Part shown: one piece after another, positions 33,664 through 43,415 of the stretch
Numbering within the stretch: position 1 is the first letter of the stretch
Layout of the letters: the number at the start of each line of letters is the position of its first letter
Assembly: GCA_003241895.1 (NCBI GenBank)
Contig: QBLY01000003.1
Coordinates: 92,201-156,200 of the forward strand
Source of the DNA: Lysobacteraceae bacterium
GTDB lineage: Bacteria > Pseudomonadota > Gammaproteobacteria > Xanthomonadales > Xanthomonadaceae
Reading direction: 5' to 3'
DNA length: 64,000 nt
The notes under the pieces: generated by a model
What the model saw: only the letters and a program-made list of their open reading frames with translations
Database searches by the model: none
What the model was told of the DNA's origin: nothing
Made by a program: the position numbers and the translations under genes

Positions 33664-34608
33664 CTACAGCGCGATCAATCCGTCTGCACCGGTTCGCTCC
33701 CGGTGTATCGACAAGTAGGCGGCCTGTGCGCCAGAAAAATCCGAACTGATGACTGGTTTCGATATCGACCAGAGCCGAAGGACTTCCGGGTCCAGATTCT
33801 TGCTGAGCAGTATTTGTCCGGAATCCGAAAAGGTCATGAGCTCCTGGTCGAAAAGGGCATCGACGTGCGGCGAGAGCATCAGACCGTTTGCACCATCGAG
33901 TCGCTCAAAGTTGTCGCATTCCCGCCAAGGCTTGATGTGGCTCGCCCTCAGCAGCCTCTTTTCAGCGACTCCGGTGACTCGACATTGAGCCCCCATGAGC
34001 AATGCGCGTTTGCGAAAGAGCCCCTGGCCAATCCTTGATGCGACAAGCTGCCTTTTCTGCGTTTCGGGAATGTCCGCCATCGCTTGGACGACCTCGATAT
34101 CCTCGATGACTGGCGCGCTGGTGTCGCCTATGGCGGGAAGCAGCTCCCTGACCGCCTTGCCTGCCCCGATCAGCCCGATCAACAAGGCACCAAGGTCGTC
34201 CGAGATTCCCGCCAGATAGGCGCCCTGATTGCCGTGCCCACTCGGCCTTATGGGTGAGTAGACCGCAGGCAACAAAGGGGCGATTTGGTCGATGAAGGCA
34301 ACCGTGGGAATGGGGACAGGCGCTTCTTGAAATGCCACTTCCAGAAGCCAGCCCTCGTTTCCCCAGTAGTGACCCGTGTTTCCGAATTCCGTGGGCTTGG
34401 GCGCAGCGTATGCTTCGGCTTGAACAATGCCCCATGCACCAATACGACCGTCGGCAAACGAGAACACCATGTCGCCGGGCGATGCCCTGACCATGTTGTC
34501 GTAGAACTCATTGCGCGCACCGTCGGCACGCGTCTTGGGCGACCAAAGGTAATCACCCTTGACCTCGTGCTGACGGGTCTGTCTGTGGTTGACCCACCAG
34601 TAGCGCAC
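33664..34608 (-). CDS. EVE/PUA-like domain fused to HNH endonuclease
   Basis: 314 residues. The N-terminal third (YWWVNHRQTRQHEVKGDYLW, then NMVRASPGDMVFSFADGRIGA) resembles EVE/PUA-like modified-base readers. The C-terminal third has an HNH_2-type nuclease core: CRVTGVAEKRLLRASHIKPW, then GLMLSPHVDALFDQ. This architecture belongs to predicted modification-dependent (type IV-like) restriction enzymes. Start is GTG 34608, 6 bases after GGGGGAC. Base composition (about 50-60 % GC by eye in several lines) is clearly below its neighbours, suggesting transfer. No methyltransferase partner lies nearby. Activity is inferred, not shown. Confidence 0.78.
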   Translation of the reverse strand: MRYWWVNHRQTRQHEVKGDYLWSPKTRADGARNEFYDNMVRASPGDMVFSFADGRIGAWGIVQAEAYAAPKPTEFGNTGHYWGNEGWLLEVAFQEAPVPIPTVAFIDQIAPLLPAVYSPIRPSGHGNQGAYLAGISDDLGALLIGLIGAGKAVRELLPAIGDTSAPVIEDIEVVQAMADIPETQKRQLVASRIGQGLFRKRALLMGAQCRVTGVAEKRLLRASHIKPWRECDNFERLDGANGLMLSPHVDALFDQELMTFSDSGQILLSKNLDPEVLRLWSISKPVISSDFSGAQAAYLSIHRERTGADGLIAL

Positions 34609-34665
34609 TTGCGTCCCCCGGTTTTCACCAGGCTATCAGCTCGCACTTGAGGGTGATCTTTCCGA

Positions 34666-34696
34666 TTGAAAGACAAACGTCATATATTTCTATTAT
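34666..34696 (+). promoter_or_regulatory. AT-rich promoter/operator region of arsR
   Basis: TTGAAA at 34666-34671 and TATTAT at 34691-34696 are 19 bases apart within an unusually AT-rich patch ending at the arsR ATG (34706). The transcript would start within a few bases of the ATG, so translation may be nearly leaderless. ArsR repressors normally bind such AT-rich dyads overlapping the -10 box; no perfect dyad was found. Confidence 0.5.
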
Positions 34697-34705
34697 TCTG
34701 GAACT

Positions 34706-35044
34706 ATGGATACAGACGCCGCCGTCCCCGCCCTCGCCGCCCTCGCCCAGCCACACCGCCTGGCTGTCTTCCGCCGGCTGGTCGAACTGGGCCCCGACGG
34801 CGCCTTCGCCGGCGACCTGGCCGCGCACCTGGCCATCCCCGCCAACACCCTGTCCTTCCACCTCAAGACCCTCCAGCACGCCGGCCTGATCCGGCCCGAG
34901 CCGATGGGCCGGCATATCCGCTACCGGGCGGACTTCGAGGCCATGCGCGGGTTGGTGGGCTTCCTGACGGAAAACTGCTGCGGCGGCGACGACACCCTGT
35001 GCCTGCCCGCCGACGCCCCGGCCAAAGCCGCCGGCTGCTGCTGA
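34706..35044 (+). CDS. arsR: ArsR family metalloregulator
   Basis: 112-residue winged-helix repressor. The DNA-recognition helix region reads [20 protein letters not shown], then [13 protein letters not shown]. Cysteines come in a C-terminal cluster, ENCCGG (residues about 92-93), a single Cys in DTLCLPA and a terminal GCC, which probably form the As(III) site, unlike the E. coli ArsR helix-3 CxCxxC site. It leads an operon with the GAPDH and ArsJ genes. Confidence 0.9.
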   Translation: MDTDAAVPALAALAQPHRLAVFRRLVELGPDGAFAGDLAAHLAIPANTLSFHLKTLQHAGLIRPEPMGRHIRYRADFEAMRGLVGFLTENCCGGDDTLCLPADAPAKAAGCC

Positions 35045-35072
35045 CTCCCCTCGCCTCGCACGGACCCACCCC

Positions 35073-36070
<998 letters not shown>

Positions 36071-36074
<4 letters not shown>

Positions 36075-37282
36075 CAGCCGCTTCGCCGGCGGTGCGGCAG
36101 TACCTGCTGGTCACCGGCAACTACTGGGCGTTCACGCTTACCGACGGCGCGCTGCGCATGCTGGTGGTGCTGCACTTCCACCAGCTGGGCTATTCGCCGC
36201 TGCAGGTGGCGATGCTGTTCGTGTTCTACGAAGTGTTCGGCGTGGTCACCAACCTGGTGGGCGGCTGGCTGGGCGCGCGGCTGGGTTTGAACCGCACGAT
36301 GAACCTCGGCCTGGCGCTGCAGGTCGGCGCGCTGGCGATGCTGGCGGTGCCGGCGGCGATGCTGACGGTGCCCTGGGTGATGGCGGCACAGGCGCTGAGC
36401 GGCATCGCCAAGGACCTCAACAAGATGAGCGCCAAGGGCAGCCTCAAGACGCTCGTGCCGGGCGACCAGCCGGCGAAGCTCTATCGCTGGGTCGCGCTGC
36501 TTACCGGTTCGAAGAACGCGCTCAAGGGCGTGGGCTTCTTCCTGGGCGCGGTGCTGCTGGCCACCCTGGGCTTCGACGGCGCGGTGTTGACCATGGCGGG
36601 CGCACTGGCGCTGGTATGGGTTGGCAGCGTGGTTTTCCTGAAGACCGACCTGGGCAGGGCCAGCACGAAGCCGAAGTTCCGCGAGCTGCTGTCCAAGAGC
36701 CCGGCCATCAACCGGCTGTCCGCCGCGCGGCTGTTCCTGTTCGGGGCGCGCGACGTGTGGTTCGTGGTGGCGCTGCCGGTGTACCTGGCCACGCAGCTGG
36801 GCTGGAGCGCGCCGCAAATCGGCGGCTTCCTGGCGCTGTGGATCATTGGCTACGGCGCGGTGCAGGCGCTGGCGCCCGCCATCACCAGCCTGCGCAGCCG
36901 CGCCGTGCCGGACGGCCGCGCGGCCTTCGGCTGGGCGCTGCCGCTGACGCTGCTGCCGGCGGGCATCGCGCTTGCCCTCGCTACGGGCTGGCCGCCCGGG
37001 CCCGTGCTGGTGGCCGGGCTGATGGCTTTCGGCGTGGTGTTCGCGCTCAACTCGGCCCTGCACAGCTACCTGATCCTCAGCTATGCCCGCGAAGACGGCG
37101 TGTCGCTGGACGTGGGCTTCTACTACATGGCCAACGCCGCGGGCCGGCTTCTGGGCACGGTGCTGTCGGGCTGGGTTTACCAGGTGGCGGGGCTGCAGGC
37201 CTGCCTGTGGCTGTCGTCGGCCTTCGTCACAGTGGCGGCGCTGGTGTCGCTGGCCCTGCCCCGACGCGCCGCGGCGCCCTGA
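36071..37282 (+). CDS. arsJ: organoarsenical efflux permease ArsJ (MFS)
   Basis: 403-residue major facilitator protein with about 11-12 membrane segments, starting at GTG 36071 on the GAPDH stop (GTGA). Characteristic segments are [40 protein letters not shown] and [14 protein letters not shown]. It exports 1-arseno-3-phosphoglycerate, removing arsenate from the cell without reduction. Together with arsR and GAPDH it makes a complete three-gene arsenate-resistance unit. Confidence 0.92.
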
Positions 37283-37420
37283 CCGCGCCCATTTTTTCCT
37301 GAACGCGGGCTGACTGCAGCCGGCCGGTCGGCGAACCGCTTCTTACCGTGGCAGGCTCTTCAGAGTCATGACAGCAGGATCATTCCGGTCCATGCTGACC
37401 CCGGAGACGCCACCGCACCC

Positions 37421-37936
37421 ATGAACAGCCTGACCTGGACCAGCGACCTTGAAGCCGCCCGCGCCGGCGACCGCCCGGCGCTGGAACGCGTGCTGACCCA
37501 CTCGCGCCAGGACCTGCGCCGCTACGCCGAGCACCACTGCGTGATCAACGACGCCGAGGACGCCGTGCAGGAGGCCCTGTTCACCGCCTCGCGTCGCATG
37601 GCCGACCTGCGCTCGCTGGAATGCTTCACTTCCTGGCTGTTCCGCATCGTCAAGCGCGAGTGCAACCGGCTCAAGCGCGGCGTGCGTGGCTTCATGCACC
37701 AGCCCATTACCGACGACATCGCCGACACCTGCCACGTCGAAAGCCGCGGCCTGGCCCGCGACCTGGCGGCGGCGATGGAATCGCTGCCGGCCCACTACCG
37801 CGAGATCGTGCTGCTGCGCGACCTTGAGGGCATGACCCTCAACGAGCTGTCCCAGACGCTGGGCCTGACGATCGAAGCCACCAAGGCCCGCCTGCACCGC
37901 GCGCGTTCATTGGCCCGCGAGTATCTTTCCCGCTGA
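37421..37936 (+). CDS. ECF-type RNA polymerase sigma factor
   Basis: 171 residues. Region 2 spans about 25-90 (HHCVINDAEDAVQEALFTAS, then SWLFRIVKRECNRLKR); region 4 spans about 115-170 (SLPAHYREIVLLRDLEGMTL, then TIEATKARLHRARSLAREYL). It is followed after 55 bases by the bufferin-type operon, which it probably transcribes. No anti-sigma gene (for example the NrsF/DUF1109 type known for related operons) is adjacent. Cysteines at about 40, 69 and 79 could allow direct metal or redox sensing; that is speculation. Confidence 0.87.
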   Translation: MNSLTWTSDLEAARAGDRPALERVLTHSRQDLRRYAEHHCVINDAEDAVQEALFTASRRMADLRSLECFTSWLFRIVKRECNRLKRGVRGFMHQPITDDIADTCHVESRGLARDLAAAMESLPAHYREIVLLRDLEGMTLNELSQTLGLTIEATKARLHRARSLAREYLSR

Positions 37937-37991
37937 ACCTCCCGAATCCACCCCGCGGGCCTGCCCGCATCCTCCAAAGAGAGCAAAGACC

Positions 37992-38399
37992 ATGTCCAAC
38001 AAATCGATCAAACCCTTCGTCCTGGCTGCCGGCGCGCTGATGCTGGGCTCAATGGCGCTGTCGAGCTCCGCGTTCGCGATGAACAGCTTGGCCCAGGGCT
38101 ACCAGGTTGCCGGCGCCGAAGCGAAGGCCGAAGAAGGCAAGTGCGGCGAAGGCAAGTGCGGCGACAAGGCCACAGAAGAAGGCAAGTGCGGCGGCGACAA
38201 GGCGGGCATGGAAGGCAAGTGCGGTGAAGGCAAGTGCGGCGCCGGCATGGAAGGCAAGGACGGCGAAGGCCATTGCGGCGCCGCCAAGGGCGAGCACGAA
38301 GGCAAGTGCGGCGGCGACATGGCCGCTGAAGAAGCCGGCGACAAGGCCGGCATGGAAGGCAAGTGCGGCGAAGGCAAGTGCGGCGAAGACAAGCAGTAA
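37992..38399 (+). CDS. bufA: bufferin/HvfA-type EGKCG-repeat RiPP precursor
   Basis: 135 residues. Signal peptide [20 protein letters not shown] to AFA-M, then a low-complexity Gly/Lys/Glu-rich mature part with nine Cys: eight EGKCG units, one EGHCG and one Cys-less EGKDG. In this family (HvfA/bufferin) the Cys of EGKCG motifs are converted by a DUF692 enzyme with a DUF2063 partner into thio-oxazole- or oxazolone/thioamide-type groups that bind copper. Both enzymes follow directly. Exported to the periplasm, it probably buffers copper or another metal. The DNA repeats (GAAGGCAAGTGCGGC) make length variation likely. Confidence 0.87.
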   Translation: MSNKSIKPFVLAAGALMLGSMALSSSAFAMNSLAQGYQVAGAEAKAEEGKCGEGKCGDKATEEGKCGGDKAGMEGKCGEGKCGAGMEGKDGEGHCGAAKGEHEGKCGGDMAAEEAGDKAGMEGKCGEGKCGEDKQ

Positions 38400-38406
38400 T
38401 CCGCCG

Positions 38407-39264
38407 ATGACGGCCATCGCTTGCCTTTCCCCGATGGCCGCCGGCCTCGGCCTGCGGCGGGCCCTGATGGGTCCGCTGCAGGCCGCAGCGCCGGGTGATT
38501 TCGATTTCCTTGAATGTGCGCCCGACAACTGGATCGGCGTGGGCGGGCGCTTCGGCGAAGGCCTGCGCGAACTCAGCGCGAAACATCCGCTGGTCTGCCA
38601 CGGGCTGTCGCTGTCGCTGGGCGCGGTGGAACCGTTCGACCAGACCTATCTGCTCAAGCTGCGCCGCTTCCTGGATGAGCACGCCGTGCCGGTTTTCAGC
38701 GAGCATCTGTCCTACTGCAGCGACGACGGCCAGCTTTACGATTTGATGCCCATCCCGTTCACCGACGAGGCCGTGCACCACGTCGCCGGCCGCATCCGCC
38801 AGGTGCAGGACGCGCTGGGCCGCCGCATCGCGGTGGAGAATATTTCCTACTACGCGGCGCCCTACCAGGGCATGCCCGAGATCGACTTCCTGCGCGCGGT
38901 GCTGGCCGAGGCCGACTGCGACCTGCTGCTGGACGTCAACAACATCCACGTCAACGCGATCAACCATCGCTACGACGCCCATGAATTCCTGCGCGCCATC
39001 CCGGGCGAACGCATCGCCTATTTCCATGTTGCCGGCCACTACGATGAAGCCGACGACCTGAAGGTGGACACCCACGCCGCGCCCGTCATCCCGGACGTAT
39101 GGGCACTGCTGGACGAAGCCTGCCGCGTGTTCGGCCCGCGCCCGGCCCTGCTTGAGCGCGACTTCAATTTCCCGCCGTTCGCCGAACTGGTGGCGGAAGT
39201 GGCCACCGTGCGCGAAATCCTGCTGCGCCACGCCACTCCGGAGCTGCGCCATGCCCGCGGCTGA
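38407..39264 (+). CDS. bufB: DUF692 multinuclear non-heme iron oxidase (MNIO), BufB/HvfB
   Basis: 285-residue TIM-barrel-like oxidase that modifies the cysteines of the precursor. Start ATG 38407, 7 bases after bufA. Iron-ligand segments are visible: CHGLSLSLG near residue 75, FSEHLSYC near 102, AVENISYY near 145, [15 protein letters not shown] near 180 and [11 protein letters not shown] near 210, supplying His, Glu, Asp and Asn ligands of the MNIO site. Length is usual for the family (about 280). It overlaps bufC by 14 bases. Confidence 0.92.
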   Translation: MTAIACLSPMAAGLGLRRALMGPLQAAAPGDFDFLECAPDNWIGVGGRFGEGLRELSAKHPLVCHGLSLSLGAVEPFDQTYLLKLRRFLDEHAVPVFSEHLSYCSDDGQLYDLMPIPFTDEAVHHVAGRIRQVQDALGRRIAVENISYYAAPYQGMPEIDFLRAVLAEADCDLLLDVNNIHVNAINHRYDAHEFLRAIPGERIAYFHVAGHYDEADDLKVDTHAAPVIPDVWALLDEACRVFGPRPALLERDFNFPPFAELVAEVATVREILLRHATPELRHARG

Positions 39265-40018
39265 GTCGCTGCGCGACCAGCAGTTCCAGCTGGCCTCGCA
39301 CATCCGCGACCCGGACAATGCGCCGCCGCCCCCGGGCATCGAGGAGCGCCGGCTGGCGATCTACCGCGACCTGTTCTACAGCAGCCTGCAGGGCCTGCTG
39401 GCCGGCAACTTCCCGGTCATCCGCAAGCTGCTGGGCGACGACGGCTGGCACGCGCTGGTGCGCGACTTCTACCGCGAGCACCGCTGCACCACGCCGCTGT
39501 TCCCCGAGTTGCCGCGCGAATTCATCCAGTACGTGCAGGCACGCGCCGAGGCCGGACGCGGCGACAAGCCCTGGCTGCTCGAACTGGCCCACTACGAATG
39601 GGTGGAACTGGCGCTGGACCTGAGTGAAGCCAACCCCGCCGACGTGCTGCACGACGCCGAAGGCGACCTGCTGGCCGGCGAACCGCTGCTGTCGCCGCTG
39701 GCCTGGCCGCTGGCCTACGCCTGGCCGGTGCAGCGATTGTCGGTGGAATTCCAGCCCGAACTTGCGCCCGACGCCGCCACCTTCCTGCTGGTGCAGCGCG
39801 ACGCCAACTACAAAGTCCGCTTCAACGAACTCAGCCCGCTCAGCTTCCGGCTGCTGCAGCGGCTGGCGGACGAACCCGGCCTCACCGGCCGCGAACAGCT
39901 GCTGGCCTTGGCCGGCGAAGCCCTGTCGCCCGACCCGGACGCCTTCCTCACCCTCGGCCACGACATGCTGCGGCAGTTCCTTGCCAGCGGCGTGATCCTG
40001 GGCACACGCATTCCCTGA
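39251..40018 (+). CDS. bufC: DUF2063 partner protein of the MNIO enzyme, BufC/HvfC
   Basis: 255 residues starting [20 protein letters not shown]. The N-terminal DUF2063 domain (residues about 8-100: [33 protein letters not shown]) binds the precursor leader and delivers it to the DUF692 enzyme in studied systems. The C-terminal part ([20 protein letters not shown]) has the usual second domain. The 14-base overlap with bufB implies coupled synthesis. Confidence 0.9.
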   Translation: MPAAESLRDQQFQLASHIRDPDNAPPPPGIEERRLAIYRDLFYSSLQGLLAGNFPVIRKLLGDDGWHALVRDFYREHRCTTPLFPELPREFIQYVQARAEAGRGDKPWLLELAHYEWVELALDLSEANPADVLHDAEGDLLAGEPLLSPLAWPLAYAWPVQRLSVEFQPELAPDAATFLLVQRDANYKVRFNELSPLSFRLLQRLADEPGLTGREQLLALAGEALSPDPDAFLTLGHDMLRQFLASGVILGTRIP

Positions 40019-40029
40019 CGGAGTTACCC

Positions 40030-40683
40030 ATGCCAAACACCCTTAGCGAGCGCTGGACGGCGCTCACCGAACGGCTGGACGGCGCCGGCGCTTGGCTGGC
40101 CCCGCTGGGCCTGCGCCTGATCCTGGCGTGGGAGTTCTGGGAGGCAGGCATCGGGAAGCTGCGCGGCGAGAACTGGTTCGCCGGCATCCAGTCCGATTTT
40201 CCTTTTCCCTTCCACCTCGCCCCGCCCAGCCTGAGTTGGGGGATGGCAACGTGGTTCGAGATCATCGGCGCGTTGGCGCTGCTGCTGGGCCTGGGCACGC
40301 GCTTCTTCGCTTTCACGCTTTTGGTGCTGACCGTAGTGGCCACCGCGTCGGTGCACTGGCCGGACGACTGGCAGACGCTGGCCGAACTGGCCAAGGGCTA
40401 TGCGATCAGCGACAAAGGGTTTGGCAACTTCAAGCTGCCGCTGATCTTCGCCGTGATGCTGCTGCCGCTGATCTTCCGGGGCGCGGGCCGGTTCAGCCTG
40501 GACGCGCTGCTGTCCCGCCTGGCCGGCAACCACGCCCCGCGCCGCATCCAGGACGTGTCCGCCTGGGGCTTGGCCTGCCTGGTGATCGGCGCACCGCTGG
40601 CGCTGCTGATGCCGACGCTGGGACTGGCCGTGGCCGCCGCAGGCGTGCTGTTGCTGGGGACGCATCGCCTGCTGCTCACCTGA
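40030..40683 (+). CDS. DoxX family membrane protein of the bufferin operon
   Basis: 217 residues with four to five membrane segments; [20 protein letters not shown] and [20 protein letters not shown] are DoxX-like. Longer than a bare DoxX domain (about 130), with a C-terminal hydrophobic pair ([20 protein letters not shown]). DoxX proteins often accompany DUF692/DUF2063 genes; the role may be electron supply or handling of the product at the inner membrane, but it is not established. 11 bases after bufC. Confidence 0.85.
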   Translation: MPNTLSERWTALTERLDGAGAWLAPLGLRLILAWEFWEAGIGKLRGENWFAGIQSDFPFPFHLAPPSLSWGMATWFEIIGALALLLGLGTRFFAFTLLVLTVVATASVHWPDDWQTLAELAKGYAISDKGFGNFKLPLIFAVMLLPLIFRGAGRFSLDALLSRLAGNHAPRRIQDVSAWGLACLVIGAPLALLMPTLGLAVAAAGVLLLGTHRLLLT

Positions 40684-40704
40684 CCCTCTGCTATCCTGCC
40701 GGGC

Positions 40705-41349
40705 ATGGAATCAAACTCCCTGCCGCGCATGTCGCAGCGCTTCCGCGGCTTCCTTCCCGTGGTGGTGGACGTGGAAACCGGCGGCTTCGACTGCACGCGC
40801 CACGCCCTGCTCGAGATCGCCGCGGTGCCGATCGAACTCGACGGCGACGGTTTCTACGTGCTGGGCGAAACGGTCACCACCCACGTCGAGCCGTTCGCGG
40901 GTTCGGAGATCGACCCCAAGTCGCTGGAGATCACCGGCATCCGGCTCGACTCGCCGCTGCGTGGCGCCATCGACGAGCGCGCGGCGCTGGACCACATCTT
41001 CGCGCCCGTGCGGGCGGCGGCCAAACGCAACGGCTGCCAGCGCTGCATCCTGGTGGGGCACAACGCCCACTTCGACCTGGGCTTCCTCAACGCCGCCGTG
41101 GCGCGCGTGGGCCACAAGCGCAATCCGTTCCATCCCTTCAGCACCTTCGACACCGTCACCCTGGCCGGCATGGCGTACGGCCAGACCGTGCTCAGCCGCG
41201 CCGTGCAGGCCGCCGGCATGCCGTGGGACGGCGACCAGGCCCATTCAGCCGTTTATGACACCGAGCGCACCGCGCAGCTGTTCTGCGCGGTGCTCAACCG
41301 TTGGCGCCAGTTCTCCGAGAACGACCTCGCGGCCGCGCACGAGGATTGA
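40705..41349 (+). CDS. rnt: ribonuclease T
   Basis: DEDDh 3'-5' exonuclease that trims tRNA and other small RNA 3' ends. 214 residues. Exo[21 protein letters not shown], Exo[16 protein letters not shown] and Exo[21 protein letters not shown] provide the four acidic residues and the His. Length is that of E. coli RNase T (215). Located 21 bases after the DoxX gene on the same strand. Confidence 0.96.
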   Translation: MESNSLPRMSQRFRGFLPVVVDVETGGFDCTRHALLEIAAVPIELDGDGFYVLGETVTTHVEPFAGSEIDPKSLEITGIRLDSPLRGAIDERAALDHIFAPVRAAAKRNGCQRCILVGHNAHFDLGFLNAAVARVGHKRNPFHPFSTFDTVTLAGMAYGQTVLSRAVQAAGMPWDGDQAHSAVYDTERTAQLFCAVLNRWRQFSENDLAAAHED

Positions 41350-41380
41350 TCGCCGTTCCCCCTACCGTTGAGGGCACGCC

Positions 41381-42343
41381 ATGATCCACGACAGCATCCT
41401 GGGCACGGTCGGCGAAACGCCGATCGTCCGCATCAACCGCCTGGCGCCGCCGGGCGTGACGATGTACGCCAAGCTTGAGTACTTCAACCCGATGTCGTCG
41501 GTGAAGGACCGGCTGGCGCTGGCCATCATCCTGGACGGCGAGCAGCGCGGCACGCTGGCGCCCGGCCAGATGGTGGTCGAAGCCACGTCAGGCAACACCG
41601 GCATCGCGCTGGCCATGGTGTGCGCGGCGCGCGGCTACCCGTTCGTGGCCTTCATGACCGAAACATTCTCGGTGGAGCGCCGCAAGCTGATGCGCGCGCT
41701 GGGCGCCAAGGTCATCCTGACGCCTGCGGCCGAGCGTGGTACCGGCATGGTGAAGCGGGCGCAGGAGTTCGCCGCCAGGCACGGCGCCTTCCTGTCGCGG
41801 CAGTTCGAGAACGAGGCCAACCCGGCCTACCACCGCAACACGACGGGGCCGGAAATCCTGCGCGATTTCGCCATGAAACGGCTGGACTGGTTCGTGGCGG
41901 GCTACGGCACCGGCGGCACCATCACCGGCGCGGGCGAAATGCTCAAGCTGGCGCGGCCCGACATCAAGATCGCCGTGACCGAGCCCGACGGCGCGGCGCT
42001 GCTTTCGGGCAAGCCGTGGGCGCCGCACAAGATCCAGGGCTGGTCGCCCGATTTCATCCCGGACGTGCTCAACCGAGACGTCTACGACCTGATCGTTCCG
42101 GTCACCGACGTGCTGGCGCGCGACACGGCGCGCGAACTGGCGATGAAGGAAGGCATCTTCTGCGGCATTTCCGGCGGCGGCAGCTTCGCAGCGGCGCTGG
42201 AAGTGGCCAAGAACCTCGAGCCCGGCAGCGTGGTGCTGGCGATGATCGCCGACACCGGCGAGCGCTACCTGAGCACCTTCCTGTTCGAGGGCATCAACGA
42301 GGGCAGCGACGACGACTGGGCCGCGGCCCTGCCAGGCGCGTGA
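41381..42343 (+). CDS. cysK: cysteine synthase (O-acetylserine sulfhydrylase)
   Basis: 320-residue fold-type II PLP enzyme making cysteine from O-acetylserine and sulfide. PLP Lys in NPMSSVKDRLALAII near residue 42, substrate loop EATSGNTGIALAM near 68 and phosphate-binding GYGTGGTITG near 178. C-terminal GISGGGSFAAALEVAK. Length and the LSGKPWAPHKIQGWSPDFIP segment favour CysK over CysM, but the two are hard to separate by eye. Converges on the next gene with a 4-base gap. Confidence 0.85.
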   Translation: MIHDSILGTVGETPIVRINRLAPPGVTMYAKLEYFNPMSSVKDRLALAIILDGEQRGTLAPGQMVVEATSGNTGIALAMVCAARGYPFVAFMTETFSVERRKLMRALGAKVILTPAAERGTGMVKRAQEFAARHGAFLSRQFENEANPAYHRNTTGPEILRDFAMKRLDWFVAGYGTGGTITGAGEMLKLARPDIKIAVTEPDGAALLSGKPWAPHKIQGWSPDFIPDVLNRDVYDLIVPVTDVLARDTARELAMKEGIFCGISGGGSFAAALEVAKNLEPGSVVLAMIADTGERYLSTFLFEGINEGSDDDWAAALPGA

Positions 42344-42347
42344 ACCC

Positions 42348-42647
42348 TCAAGGCGCCGGCGGCGCCTTGCGGTTGCGGAAGCTGGCGGCGCGGGACTTGA
42401 TGCCGCGCCACATGCCGTAAAGGCTGATCGCGATCCACGCGAACTGCATGATGGTGACGGAAATGACGTCGCGGAAATCCGGAGACGGGCCGAAGATCGA
42501 CACCAGGAAGAAGATCGCGCCGAACAGGTTGGCCAACTGGTAGCCGATGGCGTCGCTGGCCAGCTTGCCGGCCTGCAGCAGATAGAAAGCGCCCAGCACG
42601 AAGGCGACACCGGCCAGCCCCACGAAATCGAACCACTGCAGGCTCAT
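42348..42647 (-). CDS. CBU_0592-like small membrane protein
   Basis: 99 residues, three hydrophobic segments: FVGLAGVAFVLGAFYLLQAG, YQLANLFGAIFFLVSIFG and VTIMQFAWIAISLYGMWRGI, ending in a basic tail. This resembles the CBU_0592 family of small integral proteins, whose function is unknown. The ATG at 42647 overlaps the rlmB stop by 4 bases, so it is the coupled last gene of rnr-rlmB. Probably missed by automated calling because longer frames overlap it. Confidence 0.8.
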   Translation of the reverse strand: MSLQWFDFVGLAGVAFVLGAFYLLQAGKLASDAIGYQLANLFGAIFFLVSIFGPSPDFRDVISVTIMQFAWIAISLYGMWRGIKSRAASFRNRKAPPAP

Positions 42648-43396
42648 GTTTTTGCTCCCCGTTGGCGAACCACTTCGAACAGCGCCACTCCCGTGGCCAC
42701 CGACACGTTCAAGCTTTCCATCTCCCCGGGCATCGGGATCTTGACCAGGCCGTCGCAGTGCTCGCGGGTGAGGCGACGCATGCCCTCGCCTTCGCCGCCC
42801 ATCACGATGGCGACGTTGCCGGTGAAGTCGATGCCGTGGATGGCTTGGGTGGCGGTGCCGTCCAGGCCGTAGATCCACACGCCCATTTCCTGCAGCGCGC
42901 GCAGGGTGCGCGCCAGGTTGGTGACGCTGACCACCGGGATGCGGTCGGCGGCGCCGGCCGAGGTCTTGCGCACGGTGGCGTTGATCGGCGCGGCCTTGTC
43001 CTTGGGAATCACCACGGCGGTGACGCCGGCGGCGGCCGCGCTGCGCAGGCAGGCGCCCAGGTTGTGCGGGTCCTGCACGCCGTCCAGCACCAGCACCAAG
43101 GCCTTGCCTTCGGCCGCTTCCACCAGGCCGGGCAGGTCTTTCTCGTCGGTCGGCTTGGCGGCTTCGTAGCGCGCGATCACGCCCTGGTGGCGCATTGCCC
43201 CGACGATGCCCTCGAGCGACTGCAGAGGGATGCGCCGCACGGAAATGTCGCGACGGCGCGCGGTTTCCTCGATCTCGGTCAGGCGCGCGTTCTTGCCGCC
43301 GGCCTCGATCAGCACCTCGCGCACGTGTTCAACGTCGTGTTCAAGCGCCGACGCCACCGCGTTGATGCCGGCAATCCAGTTGTCTTTCTTGCTCAT
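42644..43396 (-). CDS. rlmB: 23S rRNA (guanosine-2'-O-)-methyltransferase RlmB
   Basis: SPOUT methyltransferase acting on G2251 of 23S rRNA. 250 residues starting MSKKDNWIAGINAVASALEH. N-terminal substrate-binding domain (1-80), then motif 1 DGVQDPHNLGACLRSA near residue 112, motif 2 IVMGGEGEGMRRLTRE and motif 3 IPMPGEMESLNVSVATGVAL. The ATG at 43396 is 19 bases past the rnr stop; the rnr-rlmB pair is conserved in gammaproteobacteria. Confidence 0.96.
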   Translation of the reverse strand: MSKKDNWIAGINAVASALEHDVEHVREVLIEAGGKNARLTEIEETARRRDISVRRIPLQSLEGIVGAMRHQGVIARYEAAKPTDEKDLPGLVEAAEGKALVLVLDGVQDPHNLGACLRSAAAAGVTAVVIPKDKAAPINATVRKTSAGAADRIPVVSVTNLARTLRALQEMGVWIYGLDGTATQAIHGIDFTGNVAIVMGGEGEGMRRLTREHCDGLVKIPMPGEMESLNVSVATGVALFEVVRQRGAKT

Positions 43397-43415
43397 GGTG
43401 CGGGTCCCTGCCTGC

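Noticed and set aside
37283..37420. Promoter of the ECF sigma factor or terminator of arsJ in this gap
   Set aside because: No hairpin with T run and no GGAAC-type -35 box could be identified with confidence; nothing else is seen in this stretch.
38100..38395. Regularly spaced DNA repeats that might suggest a CRISPR array
   Set aside because: The repeats are coding units in one frame of the precursor, with no constant repeat length and no spacers or cas genes.
38008..39339. Antisense frame across the bufferin genes with repeated CLRRTCL units that resemble a Cys-rich repeat protein
   Set aside because: The repeats are the complement of the EGKCG codons; there is no start context and the plus-strand operon explains the sequence.
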